Part shown: piece by piece, positions 1 through 7,621 of the stretch
Numbering within the stretch: position 1 is the first letter of the stretch
Layout of the letters: each line of letters begins with the position of its first letter
Origin: an uncultured Bacteroidota bacterium
GTDB lineage: Bacteria > Bacteroidota > Bacteroidia > Bacteroidales > UBA932
Assembly: GCA_937901965.1 (NCBI GenBank)
Contig: CALGSW010000002.1
Location: 1 to 64,000, forward strand
Reading direction: 5' to 3'
Length of the DNA: 64,000 nucleotides
Translations under genes and position numbers: made by a program
Notes under the pieces: generated by a model
The model's database searches: none
What the model was told of the DNA's origin: nothing
The model's input: only the letters and a program-made list of their open reading frames with translations

Positions 1-14
1 CGCCATCTTTTATC

Positions 15-56
15 AAAGAGTCTGATGACCAAAAATCATCAGACTCTTTTTTTTTT
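15..56 (+). terminator. Strong rho-independent terminator
   Basis: A perfect 14-bp stem (15-28 with 36-49) closes a 7-base loop and runs into about ten T residues (47-56). It is a textbook intrinsic terminator for a plus-strand gene that lies to the left of the window. Confidence 0.9.
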
Positions 57-81
57 GCCCGATTCCCAGTATGCTTTGCAT

Positions 82-158
82 CCTTCCCCGGTCAACCGCA
101 GCCCCTTTGGAACTTTTCCTCCTCGCTCACTTCGCTCACTGTGGCGGAGGTTCCTTCG
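82..158 (+). repeat. Palindromic repeat element, copy A (right arm missing)
   Basis: The core is closed by GGAAC (109-113) and GTTCC (150-154) around 36 bases that are identical to copy B. The left arm (82-98) matches the left arm of copy B with one change, but no complementary right arm follows. It lies about 98 bp before copy B in the same orientation, so A and B look like a partial tandem duplication. Confidence 0.75.
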
Positions 159-176
159 TTCAAAGTACTGTCATTC

Positions 177-282
177 ACACCTTCCCCAGTCAACCGCAGC
201 CCTTGCGGAACTTTTCCTCCTCGCTCACTTCGCTCACTGTGGCGGAGGTTCCTTCGTGCCTCGGTTGACTGGGGAAGGGTGT
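177..282 (+). repeat. Palindromic repeat element, copy B (complete)
   Basis: This is a complete long hairpin. The left arm (177-196) is complementary to the right arm (262-282) with a single extra G. Inside it the core is closed by GGAAC (207-211) and GTTCC (248-252), exactly 36 bases apart as in every other copy. The core carries a second imperfect pairing, CCTCC with GGAGG. It has no U-tract, so it is not a simple terminator. Confidence 0.8.
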
Positions 283-374
283 ATTACATAGCTTTTCACC
301 AAGTACGAGGAGTTGCGGACGTATTTGAGCGGTGCTTCGCCGTGTTAAGCCGTTCGGCAGAGCGATTTGTTCCG

Positions 375-408
375 GTCTGTGCACAGGATTGGCCAGTCTG
401 AGCACAGG
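375..408. repeat. 13-bp direct repeat, 21-bp spacing
   Basis: GTCTGTGCACAGG (375-387) is repeated at 396-408 with one mismatch (GTCTGAGCACAGG). The first copy contains a perfect 10-bp palindrome, CTGTGCACAG. The 21-bp period is two helical turns, as for paired protein-binding sites, but no gene start is nearby. Confidence 0.5.
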
Positions 409-410
409 CG

Positions 411-533
411 TGGGTGGGACGAACCTCTATGGGGTTGAATCCCATGGTGTTTCAAAACATAAATCTTTCATAATCAATAAATTGAGTTTTGTAATTAGCT
501 CATTACGACATTGATGGAGGTTCGTCCCACCCA
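411..533. repeat. 123-bp element with perfect 17-bp inverted ends
   Basis: The sequence TGGGTGGGACGAACCTC (411-427) is exactly complementary to 517-533. The 89 bases between are A+T-rich and begin with a small inner hairpin (ATGGG 429-433 with CCCAT 441-445). No coding frame and no clear target duplication are visible. It could be a MITE-like mobile remnant or a structured RNA; the sequence alone does not decide. Confidence 0.65.
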
Positions 534-664
534 AACCCGCAACCTCCGGAGTCAGCTATCCGGCCGAAGGCCTTAAAAACCGCGTAGCACCATATAAATC
601 TTTACAAGGCGACTTGCACCCGCACGGCTGTAACAATCAGATTAAGAAAGAAATGACAATCAAC

Positions 665-683
665 CCGAGGGATCACCCCTCGG
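665..683. repeat. Small hairpin, 7-bp stem
   Basis: CCGAGGG (665-671) pairs with CCCTCGG (677-683) around a 5-base loop. No T-run follows on either strand, so it is not a typical intrinsic terminator. It may be the base of a processed transcript or another relic of the repeat array. Confidence 0.5.
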
Positions 684-718
684 ATAAAGTGTCAAACCCC
701 TGCTATTCAGCTCATCCG

Positions 719-804
719 CAGTCATCCGCTTCCACTCCGGAACGATTCCTCCTCGCCGGCTTTGCCGTCTGCGGCGGGGGTTCCGTCGTGGTAGCGGATG
801 ACTG
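719..804 (+). repeat. Palindromic repeat element, copy C (complete, diverged)
   Basis: The outer arms are a perfect 12-bp inverted repeat (719-730 with 793-804). The core is closed by GGAAC (739-743) and GTTCC (780-784) with 36 bases between. The inner bases differ from copies A and B (a CGCCG...CGGCG stem in place of CGC-CAC...GTG-GCG), yet they stay paired. Confidence 0.8.
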
Positions 805-830
805 GCAAGAATTCCTGCATACCCTTTCAA

Positions 831-918
831 AGAGTAGTCCGCATAACTGAAGGAGTCTCCGCCACAGCGAACGAAGGGAGCGAGGAGGAAAAACTCCGGA
901 AGTTATGCGGACTACTCT
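831..918 (-). repeat. Palindromic repeat element, copy D (complete, inverted)
   Basis: The outer arms are a perfect 18-bp inverted repeat (831-848 with 901-918). The core lies in the opposite orientation to A-C. It is closed by GGAGT and ACTCC (852-856 and 893-897) instead of GGAAC and GTTCC, again 36 bases apart. Both changed base pairs are compensated. Confidence 0.8.
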
Positions 919-949
919 GTGAATGCAGTAAGATTGCCAGATATAATTT

Positions 950-1019
950 GAAGGAGTCTCCGCCACAGCGAACGAAGGGAGCGAGGAGGAAAAGCTCCGG
1001 AAGTTATGCGGATACTCTG
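950..1019 (-). repeat. Palindromic repeat element, copy E (one arm missing)
   Basis: The core bases are identical to copy D and the distal arm (1001-1018) is nearly the same, but the sequence before 950 has no complementary arm. The repeat spacing to D is 101 bp, and the bases after each copy also match (gaatgcagtaagattg). D and E are therefore a partial tandem duplication. The closing pair is GGAGT with GCTCC, which leaves a G-U pair if read as plus-strand RNA. Confidence 0.75.
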
Positions 1020-1060
1020 TGAATGCAGTAAGATTGACAGATGTATACTGAAACAGAGAC

Positions 1061-1092
1061 AAAAAATCCTCAGCCGCAAGAAACAGCTGAGG
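1061..1092 (-). terminator. Rho-independent terminator of the sugar operon
   Basis: On the minus strand a 7-bp stem (GCTGAGG 1086-1092 complementary to CCTCAGC 1068-1074) is followed by a T-run (1061-1066). It stands 30 bases past the stop of the ROK kinase gene and ends that transcript. Confidence 0.85.
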
Positions 1093-1122
1093 ATAATAGT
1101 GACAATTGAAGTATATAGAAGT

Positions 1123-2085
1123 TTATTTAATTTCCCAACCAAGTGCACTGGCTCCAAGAATTGCAGCATCAGACTCTTTAAGCTGAGAGAATATCACATC
1201 AATTTTGTTCTTCCATAGGTGCAGGAGGTTAGCATTCATATGTTCAACGATAGGTTTGAGAAGAAGGTCTCCGGCCCTTGCTAATCCGCCAAATAGTATG
1301 ATAGCCTGAGGGGCACTGAAAGCAATAAATTCGGCAAAGGATTCGCCTAGTTTCCTACCGGTAAATTCAAATATTCGGATTGCAAGTTTGTCCCCCTGTG
1401 CAGCAGCATCAAATACGTCTTTACTGGTTAAGTTATCAGATAAGCCTCTAAGCACACTCGGCTCATCGCTTGACTCCAGCCACTCTTTAGCAGTTCTTGC
1501 AACACCTATTGCAGAAGCATAAGTCTCCAGACACCCTGTTCTTCCGCAATTGCACAGTCTTCCGTTATATCTTACAGCAGTTGTATGCCCAAGTTCTCCT
1601 GCAAATCCATCATGTCCGTATACAACATCTCCGTTAATAACAATACCACTACCCACACCTGTGCCAAGTGTTATCATAATGAAATTTTTCATTCCTCTGG
1701 CAGCTCCATAGGTCATCTCTCCCACTGCTGCGGCGTTTGCATCATTGGTAAGAGCAACGGGAATACCCAGCTTATCTCTCATGAGCTTGGCAAATGGAAT
1801 TGCAAATCCGCCACCCCACACCAGATTAACGGCATTTTCTATAGTTCCTGTGTAAAAATTACCATTTGGTGCCCCTATTCCAATTCCTCTGATTTTTGAA
1901 ATACCTCCTGTCTTTTCGGTAAGCTTAACTAAAGCATCACAAAGTTCAGATATAAAAAGATTGACATCTTTATGGGTATCAGTTCTTATTGAAGTCTGTG
2001 CAAGCACAGTTCCCCTTGCATCTACAATACCCAGTTTACTTGTCTGACCTCCAATGTCTATACCCGCTACGTAAGGTTTATCCAT
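1123..2085 (-). CDS. ROK-family sugar kinase (glucokinase-like)
   Basis: This is a 320-residue cytoplasmic sugar kinase of the ROK family, probably phosphorylating glucose or a related hexose. An N-terminal phosphate-binding loop GIDIGGQT lies at residues 8-15, the catalytic Asp is in TNDANA near residue 115, and GTGVGSG is at 141-147. The ROK zinc site is complete: His167 followed by CNCGRTGC (Cys178, 180, 185). The ATG start is 41 bases after the stop of the sugar transporter gene upstream, so both form one operon that ends at the terminator 1061-1092. The family is certain. Glucose rather than N-acetylglucosamine or mannose as substrate is inferred from the neighbour only. Confidence 0.9.
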   Translation of the reverse strand: MDKPYVAGIDIGGQTSKLGIVDARGTVLAQTSIRTDTHKDVNLFISELCDALVKLTEKTGGISKIRGIGIGAPNGNFYTGTIENAVNLVWGGGFAIPFAKLMRDKLGIPVALTNDANAAAVGEMTYGAARGMKNFIMITLGTGVGSGIVINGDVVYGHDGFAGELGHTTAVRYNGRLCNCGRTGCLETYASAIGVARTAKEWLESSDEPSVLRGLSDNLTSKDVFDAAAQGDKLAIRIFEFTGRKLGESFAEFIAFSAPQAIILFGGLARAGDLLLKPIVEHMNANLLHLWKNKIDVIFSQLKESDAAILGASALGWEIK

Positions 2086-2126
2086 ATCTTTTAATTTGTT
2101 AACTGTTTAAAATATCTCTTTTGATA

Positions 2127-3413
2127 CTAAGCCGTTTTTATCTCTTTGTTCACATTTTTATATCCGACAAGTGCATAGAATAAAATGTAAAGAACTCCTC
2201 CCAGTACAAGGAAGTAACTATTCATAAAACCTGCATTGTCTGCTATCCAGCCTTGAACGGCAGGCAAAATTCCACCACCGCAGACCATTGTCATAAACAA
2301 ACCGGATGCGGCAGCAGTGTACTTCCCTAGTCCTGATGTAGCCAGATTAAAAATACTTCCCCACATAACTGATGTGCATAAGCCTACCAGAATCAGAAAC
2401 ATTATGCCCATTGGAACTTCGCTAAATCCAAAAGAGATGTCAGATTTAAACACCGGCATTTTTACAATAAGCTCGGTCGGCATGAATATACCAAGTAAAA
2501 CAAGTACGGCAGCTATTGATGAAACAGTAATCAGCATTGACTTGCTGGAATATCTTGCACCTAAAAGACCACCTGTTAACCTCCCTGCCAGCATAAGAAA
2601 CCAGTAAGTACCCACTACTGACCCTGCAACTGATGTGTCAAGTCCCATCCCTCCTGCATCAATCCCGGAAGTAAGGAATAGATTTGCAATATTTGGGATA
2701 CCCACTTCAACGCCTACATATATAAAAATGGCAATCATTCCCAGAACAAAGTGCCTGAATGAAAGAGCACTGTGCGGATCTTTAACCTTTTCCTTTTTCT
2801 CTTTTGAGATAAATGGCTCAGGAATGTTAACGAAATAAAGAACAAAGAAAGCCAGTACAAAAATACCCATAGCAAGGAAAAGGGCCGGATTAGCTTTTGC
2901 AATGGTTCTCATGCTTTCATCAGTACCCATCAGATAACCTACAAGTACTGGTACAATTGTGGCTCCTATAGAGTTGATTGAACCCCCGAACTGAAGAAGC
3001 TGATTTCCCTGCCTCTCATTTGATCCTAGCCCGTTAAGGAGAGGATTAACCACAACATTAAACATTGTCATTGCAAATCCGGTTATGAAAGCTCCCAGGA
3101 TATAAACAGAAAAGCTCTCAACCTGGCCTGAAATATATGTAGTTCCCACACCTAAGAAGCCAACTACTACGGCAGTAAGTGCTGTTTTCTTATAGCCGAT
3201 TTTCTGGAGCATCATTCCGGCCGGGATGCCCATAAATGCGTATGCTATAAAAATTGCAAAATTACCCAGCTGGGAGAGGAAGTTACTTGCTCCAAACTGA
3301 TTCTTGACTATAACCCCCATTGGATTCTGAAGACCTGTAACAAAGGCAATCATGAAAAACAGGGCGAACATCATTGCAATAGGCAATGCATAATTTTTTT
3401 TCTGAGTGTTCAT
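2127..3413 (-). CDS. FHS-family sugar:proton symporter (MFS)
   Basis: This is a 428-residue inner-membrane transporter with about twelve hydrophobic segments. It resembles the fucose/glucose/galactose symporters (FucP/GluP group) of the major facilitator superfamily. Typical signs are the early GLQNPMG segment, the cytoplasmic loop with GYKKT after helix 2, and a central basic/acidic loop near residues 200-215. I place the start at the ATG at 3413; an upstream TTG adds one residue and is less likely. It is first in an operon with the ROK kinase, which fits uptake of a hexose followed by phosphorylation. A TAACTTTG -7 element lies at 3433-3440. The exact sugar cannot be read from the sequence. 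Confidence 0.88.
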   Translation of the reverse strand: MNTQKKNYALPIAMMFALFFMIAFVTGLQNPMGVIVKNQFGASNFLSQLGNFAIFIAYAFMGIPAGMMLQKIGYKKTALTAVVVGFLGVGTTYISGQVESFSVYILGAFITGFAMTMFNVVVNPLLNGLGSNERQGNQLLQFGGSINSIGATIVPVLVGYLMGTDESMRTIAKANPALFLAMGIFVLAFFVLYFVNIPEPFISKEKKEKVKDPHSALSFRHFVLGMIAIFIYVGVEVGIPNIANLFLTSGIDAGGMGLDTSVAGSVVGTYWFLMLAGRLTGGLLGARYSSKSMLITVSSIAAVLVLLGIFMPTELIVKMPVFKSDISFGFSEVPMGIMFLILVGLCTSVMWGSIFNLATSGLGKYTAAASGLFMTMVCGGGILPAVQGWIADNAGFMNSYFLVLGGVLYILFYALVGYKNVNKEIKTA

Positions 3414-3432
3414 CAATTAAGTTTTTAAAACC

Positions 3433-3440
3433 CAAAGTTA
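3433..3440 (-). promoter_or_regulatory. Putative -7 element for the sugar operon
   Basis: TAACTTTG on the minus strand fits the Bacteroidota TAnnTTTG consensus and sits about 20 bases before the transporter start. No clear -33 TTG is seen at the right distance. Confidence 0.45.
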
Positions 3441-3463
3441 GCAAAATGACAGATTAAAAATGG

Positions 3464-3471
3464 TATTTTTG
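3464..3471 (+). promoter_or_regulatory. Putative -7 element for the porin gene
   Basis: TATTTTTG fits TAnnTTTG and lies 17 bases before the ATG of the porin gene. A -33 TTG is not evident. This and the opposite element share the 75-base divergent intergenic region. Confidence 0.4.
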
Positions 3472-3488
3472 TCTTTTAAAATAGACAT

Positions 3489-4490
3489 ATGATTATAAAG
3501 AGGATATTAATTCTTGTCACATTTACATTCAGCATGTTTGCCCTTTTTGGACAAAGGGGGGATACTCTTAAACTGATACGATTTGACGGAAGCTTAAAGA
3601 CAAAACTTGAATATGCAACAGAAACATCAAAAACAAGATTTTCTGTACGCAATTCAAGGATGGGGATATCAGGAAATCCTTTTAAAACAATTAGCTACAG
3701 AGTGCAGATTGAACTTAGTAACCAGGGTAAATTTGAAGTGCTTGATCTTTCAGCCACTTTTGAGCCGCTGAAGAATTTAACTCTGACTCTGGGACAAACC
3801 TCAATTCCATTATATAATTCATATCAGACGACACCTTCTCAAATGCTGTTTGCAAACAGATCATTTCATGTAAAGTATTTTGTTCCGGGAAGCAGAGATA
3901 TAGGGTTTGTTGCCAATTATGCTGCCCAAATCTCCGGTGTACCTGTTGATCTGGAGGCAGGATTATATAATGCTTCAAAAATTAATAATCCTGTCTGGAC
4001 AGAAAAACTCTCATGGGGTGTTAGCGCAACTGCCGGCAGTATGGATGGATTCAGGGCCTCGGCAAAGCTCTACAGATATCCCGGTAAGGATAGGGATTTC
4101 TTTGTCTGGGGAGGTGATATAAGATATGGTAAAGAGAGATACAAGTTTGAAGCGGAGTTTCTAAGCAGAAGGAATTACTTTGACAATCAAGTGCTTAATG
4201 CTGCCTCAGTACAGGGTGCCTATTCAATCCCGCTTAATAATACTGAGATTTTTAAGGACATAACACCTGCTTTAAGATGGGATGTGATGGGACATGCTCA
4301 TAATAATAACCTTCTGGATGCAAGCAGACTTACTGCTGGTTTGTCGTTTGGCTTTGATACAAAACCATTCTCTTCTTTATTAAGGATTGACATTGAAAAA
4401 TACATTGTAAACAGAATCCTTCCGGAGTTAAATATTTATGATGAGATGGATTCTGACAAGATAACACTGGAACTGCTAATTATATTCTAA
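3489..4490 (+). CDS. Outer-membrane porin-like beta-barrel (OprO/OprP type)
   Basis: A 333-residue protein begins with a cleavable signal peptide (hydrophobic residues 4-20, cleavage around FGQ). It is built of alternating amphipathic strands and ends in phenylalanine, the usual C-terminal signature of outer-membrane barrels. The SRMGISG and GQTSIPLYNSYQ segments resemble phosphate-selective porins. It is expected to form a channel in the outer membrane. It is divergent from the sugar operon and is followed 10 bases later by an M28 peptidase lipoprotein, so the two are probably co-transcribed. The barrel class is well supported, but substrate selectivity is unknown and phosphate is not implied by the neighbours. 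Confidence 0.78.
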   Translation: MIIKRILILVTFTFSMFALFGQRGDTLKLIRFDGSLKTKLEYATETSKTRFSVRNSRMGISGNPFKTISYRVQIELSNQGKFEVLDLSATFEPLKNLTLTLGQTSIPLYNSYQTTPSQMLFANRSFHVKYFVPGSRDIGFVANYAAQISGVPVDLEAGLYNASKINNPVWTEKLSWGVSATAGSMDGFRASAKLYRYPGKDRDFFVWGGDIRYGKERYKFEAEFLSRRNYFDNQVLNAASVQGAYSIPLNNTEIFKDITPALRWDVMGHAHNNNLLDASRLTAGLSFGFDTKPFSSLLRIDIEKYIVNRILPELNIYDEMDSDKITLELLIIF

Positions 4491-4500
4491 CATTTAACCT

Positions 4501-6090
4501 ATGAAAAAACTTCTTCTATTAGCCTCTGTTCTGTCTTTGCTAAACGGATGTGCAAACAGAGATAATTCACTTGATATTGTGAGTATTGAAGATATGAAAA
4601 GAGTCACACAAGAGCTCTCCTCTGACGCTTTTCTTGGCAGGATGCCATTCACTGAAGGTGAGGTTCTATCTGTAAATTATCTTGCAGAAGAGCTCAAAAA
4701 CATAGGTTTTGAACCGGCATTTGGTGACTCATATTTTCAAAGTGTCCCTATGGTAATGATTACCTCTTCTGTTCAGGGAGACGTGGTTTTCAATGTTAAA
4801 GGGAAGAGAATATCTCTTAAGGCACCTGATCAGATTGCTGTTAATTCACCGCAAACAACAGAAAAAGTTTCAATTGAATCTTCAAAAATGGTTTTTGCCG
4901 GATTTGGAATTGATTCAGAAGAGTGGGACTGGAACGACTTTGAAGGAGTTGATCTGAAAGGTAAAACTGTAGTTGTTATGATTAATGACCCGGGCTTATA
5001 TACTTCTGATAAAAATCTATTCAAAGGCAGGGAGATGACATACTATGGAAGGTGGACTTATAAGTACGAAGAGGCTGCAAGAAAGGGAGCAGAAGCAATA
5101 CTCATTATTCATGAAACTGAGGGTGCCGGTTATGATTTCAATGTTCCAAGAGGGAGCTCTGTTACACCAAGGTTTTTCATTGACGATAATGGTGCTGCAA
5201 AAAGATGTTCTGTAAACGGATGGCTAAGTGATGAAAGTGCAAGGCAAATCTTTGGAGAACTGGGATATGATATTGACTCCCTGCGAGCATTATCGGCAAA
5301 AAGAGGTTTCAAACCGTTTGAAATTGATGCTACTTTTTCAACGGTTATAACAAATACGATTGTAAGAGACAGTTCTACAAATGTTGCGGGAATATTAAGA
5401 GGGTCTTCAAGTCCGGAAGAGGGGGTTGTAATCACAGCTCACTGGGACCATTTTGGGGTGGGTGAGCCACAGGAGGGTGATTCAATATACAACGGAGCTG
5501 TAGATAATGGTACAACAATGGCATGGGCGCTAGAGATAGGCCGTATGTTCAGTAAGAGCAATATTCGTCCTGACAGGTCTGTAATTCTCTTATTCCCTAC
5601 TGCAGAAGAACAGGGGCTGATCGGAAGTGACTATTATGCTCAAAATCCTGTTATATCCATGGAAAATACAGTCGCATGTCTTAATAATGACATGATGGTT
5701 CCCAGAGGGAGCATGAATGATGTTACAATGATTGGTTATGGTTACTCTACGCTAGATTCACTTTACGAGGCTGCTGCAGAAAAACAGGGCAGGTATTTAC
5801 TTCCTGATCCCAATTCTCATACAGGTCTCTTTTTCAGAAGTGACCACTTCCCGTTTTTTAAGAGAGGTGTACCATCAATATGGGCATATGGTTGCTACGA
5901 TAGCAAAGAGCATGGTAAGGAGTGGGCAAAGCAGACATGGGATGAATTTATTAAGAGCGTATATCACAGACCGGCAGATAATTATAATCCAAACTGGAAT
6001 TGGAAGGGCGTTGCTGAAGATGTAGCTCTTGCCTTTGACATAGTAAATGAACTTGTAAAAAAAGATGGTCACAGACCGGTAATGAAATAA
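4501..6090 (+). CDS. M28-family zinc aminopeptidase lipoprotein
   Basis: This is a 529-residue exported metallopeptidase. The N-terminus is a lipoprotein signal with lipobox LLNGC (Cys17), so it is anchored in the membrane facing the periplasm or outside. A PA-type insert lies at about residues 120-290. The M28 two-zinc site is complete: His314 (AHWDH), Asp335 (NGAVDNG), Glu369-Glu370 (AEEQG), Asp397 (LNND) and His449 (RSDHF). The family removes N-terminal residues from peptides. It follows a porin gene and precedes a GNAT gene by 3 bases, which suggests a plus-strand operon through 7621. No residue needed for catalysis is missing. Confidence 0.9.
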   Translation: MKKLLLLASVLSLLNGCANRDNSLDIVSIEDMKRVTQELSSDAFLGRMPFTEGEVLSVNYLAEELKNIGFEPAFGDSYFQSVPMVMITSSVQGDVVFNVKGKRISLKAPDQIAVNSPQTTEKVSIESSKMVFAGFGIDSEEWDWNDFEGVDLKGKTVVVMINDPGLYTSDKNLFKGREMTYYGRWTYKYEEAARKGAEAILIIHETEGAGYDFNVPRGSSVTPRFFIDDNGAAKRCSVNGWLSDESARQIFGELGYDIDSLRALSAKRGFKPFEIDATFSTVITNTIVRDSSTNVAGILRGSSSPEEGVVITAHWDHFGVGEPQEGDSIYNGAVDNGTTMAWALEIGRMFSKSNIRPDRSVILLFPTAEEQGLIGSDYYAQNPVISMENTVACLNNDMMVPRGSMNDVTMIGYGYSTLDSLYEAAAEKQGRYLLPDPNSHTGLFFRSDHFPFFKRGVPSIWAYGCYDSKEHGKEWAKQTWDEFIKSVYHRPADNYNPNWNWKGVAEDVALAFDIVNELVKKDGHRPVMK

Positions 6091-6093
6091 TTT

Positions 6094-6558
6094 ATGAAAG
6101 ATATAATTATTATTACACCAGCTGATGAGAATGATCTCTCTCATATGGTAGATTTTCAATTAAAAATGGCTTTGGAAACAGAGGATTTGAAGCTTGACAG
6201 AGAGGTACTCTGTAGGGGTGTGAAATCTGCTCTTAAAGATAAGACCAAAGCGCTTTATTTTATAGCCAGAAAAGATAACCGGCCAGTGGGGATGCTAATG
6301 ATAACAACTGAGTGGAGTGACTGGAGAGATGGATGGGTATGGTGGATTCAGTCGGTTTATGTAATACCGGAGATGAGAAAAGAGGGGGTGTTTGGAGCGC
6401 TATATTCGTATGTGAAAGAATTAGTTATCAGCAAGCCAGACGTTATGGGTATAAGACTTTATGTTGATAAAAGAAATACTAAGGCACAGAGAGTATACGA
6501 GGCCGTGGGAATGACAGGAGAGCATTACTCAACATTTGAGTGGATGAAGAAGTTCTGA
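6094..6558 (+). CDS. GNAT-family N-acetyltransferase
   Basis: A 154-residue GNAT-fold protein. The characteristic strand and acetyl-CoA loop appear near residues 85-105 (IQSVYVIPEMRKEGVFGAL), and the C-terminal half has the usual DKRNTKAQRVYEAVGM motif. The N-terminal part contains the expected strand-helix with acidic residues. The acceptor cannot be predicted. It starts 3 bases after the peptidase stop and is followed within 2 bases by the LrgA-like gene, so it is in the same operon. Confidence 0.85.
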   Translation: MKDIIIITPADENDLSHMVDFQLKMALETEDLKLDREVLCRGVKSALKDKTKALYFIARKDNRPVGMLMITTEWSDWRDGWVWWIQSVYVIPEMRKEGVFGALYSYVKELVISKPDVMGIRLYVDKRNTKAQRVYEAVGMTGEHYSTFEWMKKF

Positions 6559-6560
6559 AA

Positions 6561-6926
6561 ATGCCAGGGAATAAAAAGATTTTAATTGTAGCAGCCGGAT
6601 TTGCGTCAATGGCATTTTCATATTACCTGGGGATGCTCATAAGCAAATTAGTTTCAGGGTATCTGTCACCATCAGTTGCAGGCATGATTGTGCTTTTTCT
6701 TCTTCTTAGAACTAAAATTGTAAAAGAGGAGTGGATAAATATTCCTGCGTCATTTTTTCTTGAGAATCTGATGCTTTTCTTTATCCCGGTTACCGCAGGT
6801 ATAGCTCTTATACCTCTTGCAGCCTTTGAGAGAGATGCAATAACACTTATAATTGCTGCGACATTAAGTACGTGGATAGTTCTTTGGATTACAGGAAAAG
6901 TTGCTCAAAAAATTGATAAGTTATGA
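6561..6926 (+). CDS. lrgA: LrgA/CidA-family membrane protein
   Basis: A small 121-residue protein with four hydrophobic helices and the family motif around SPSVAGMIVLFLLL. LrgA/CidA proteins are holin-like inner-membrane proteins that work with LrgB/CidB in the export of small molecules or in the control of cell lysis. I choose the ATG at 6561, two bases after the GNAT stop; an in-frame GTG at 6540 would overlap the GNAT gene and is less likely. The stop overlaps the LrgB start by 4 bases (ATGA). Confidence 0.82.
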   Translation: MPGNKKILIVAAGFASMAFSYYLGMLISKLVSGYLSPSVAGMIVLFLLLRTKIVKEEWINIPASFFLENLMLFFIPVTAGIALIPLAAFERDAITLIIAATLSTWIVLWITGKVAQKIDKL

Positions 6927-7621
6927 ATAACCCGGTTTTTCTAGAGCTACTCTTTATTATTATTACTGCCTTTTCGTATTTTGTTGGAAGGGAGTTGTAC
7001 AGAAGAACAAAGTGGATGTTACTCCATACAGTTATTGTAGCAACGGCTATTGTGATACTTATCTGTTCATTATGCGGTGCCGGAATGGAACTTTATGAAG
7101 AGAATACAAAGGTGCTTAAATATCTTTTGAATATTTCCGTTGTCGCATTTGGCTATTTACTTCATAAACATTACGAGTATATTAAGAAAAGAGGTTTCGC
7201 AATTTTTGCGGCTACTTTTCTGGGTAGTCTCACAGCACTTGTTACCGTTATTTTTCCGTCACTTATTGCTGGTTCTGATTCAGCTACTATTATTACCTTA
7301 ATGCCCAAATCAGTTACTAATCCCATTGCGATTGTGCTCTCTGCACAGCACGGGGGTGATATCTATCTTACCTCAGTAATGGTAATAATTGCAGGCATCT
7401 TTGGAGCCATTACAGGTCCGTGGTTTCTTAAGATTGCCGGTATTGAATCTCATCTGGCAAAAGGTCTTGCTCTTGGTTCTGCTTCACATGGTATAGGAAC
7501 TGCCAAAGCTCTGGAAATGGGAGCTATTGAAGGGGCGGCAGGGGGGCTGGCTATAGCTCTGATGGGGTTGTTTACATCTTTACTTTTGCCGCTATTTGTT
7601 AGAATGCTTAACTGGTTTTAA
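6923..7621 (+). CDS. lrgB: LrgB/CidB-family membrane protein
   Basis: A 232-residue inner-membrane protein with about seven helices. The family's conserved segment appears as MPKSVTNPIA near residue 128 and GSASHGIGTAKALE near residue 190. With LrgA it forms the pair studied in Gram-positive bacteria as a murein-hydrolase or pyruvate-export regulator and in plant plastids as a glycolate/glycerate transporter. Its ATG overlaps the lrgA stop, indicating translational coupling. Which small molecule it handles here is unknown. A weak hairpin (7610-7630) overlaps its end. Confidence 0.87.
   Translation: MNNPVFLELLFIIITAFSYFVGRELYRRTKWMLLHTVIVATAIVILICSLCGAGMELYEENTKVLKYLLNISVVAFGYLLHKHYEYIKKRGFAIFAATFLGSLTALVTVIFPSLIAGSDSATIITLMPKSVTNPIAIVLSAQHGGDIYLTSVMVIIAGIFGAITGPWFLKIAGIESHLAKGLALGSASHGIGTAKALEMGAIEGAAGGLAIALMGLFTSLLLPLFVRMLNWF

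Larger units (their letters stand above)
1..1060. other. Gene-free, hairpin-rich intergenic region
   Basis: No believable protein gene lies here. Open frames exist on both strands, but they are short and are translations of the same repeat in different frames. The stretch contains a terminator at each end, five copies of a palindromic repeat (82-158, 177-282, 719-804, 831-918, 950-1019), a 13-bp direct repeat (375-387 and 396-408), an element with 17-bp inverted ends (411-533), and a small hairpin (665-683). The piece 534-664 shows nothing I can name. Base composition is richer in G+C than the flanking genes. Confidence 0.8.

Noticed and set aside
82..1019. Possible CRISPR array
   Set aside because: Copies lie in both orientations at irregular distances, arms belong to the repeat itself, and no cas gene is nearby.
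25..1022. Several small open frames (60-116 residues) on both strands of the first kilobase
   Set aside because: They translate the same repeat in different frames and directions, with common strings such as FPPRSLRSLWRR. They have no start context, domain or conserved length.
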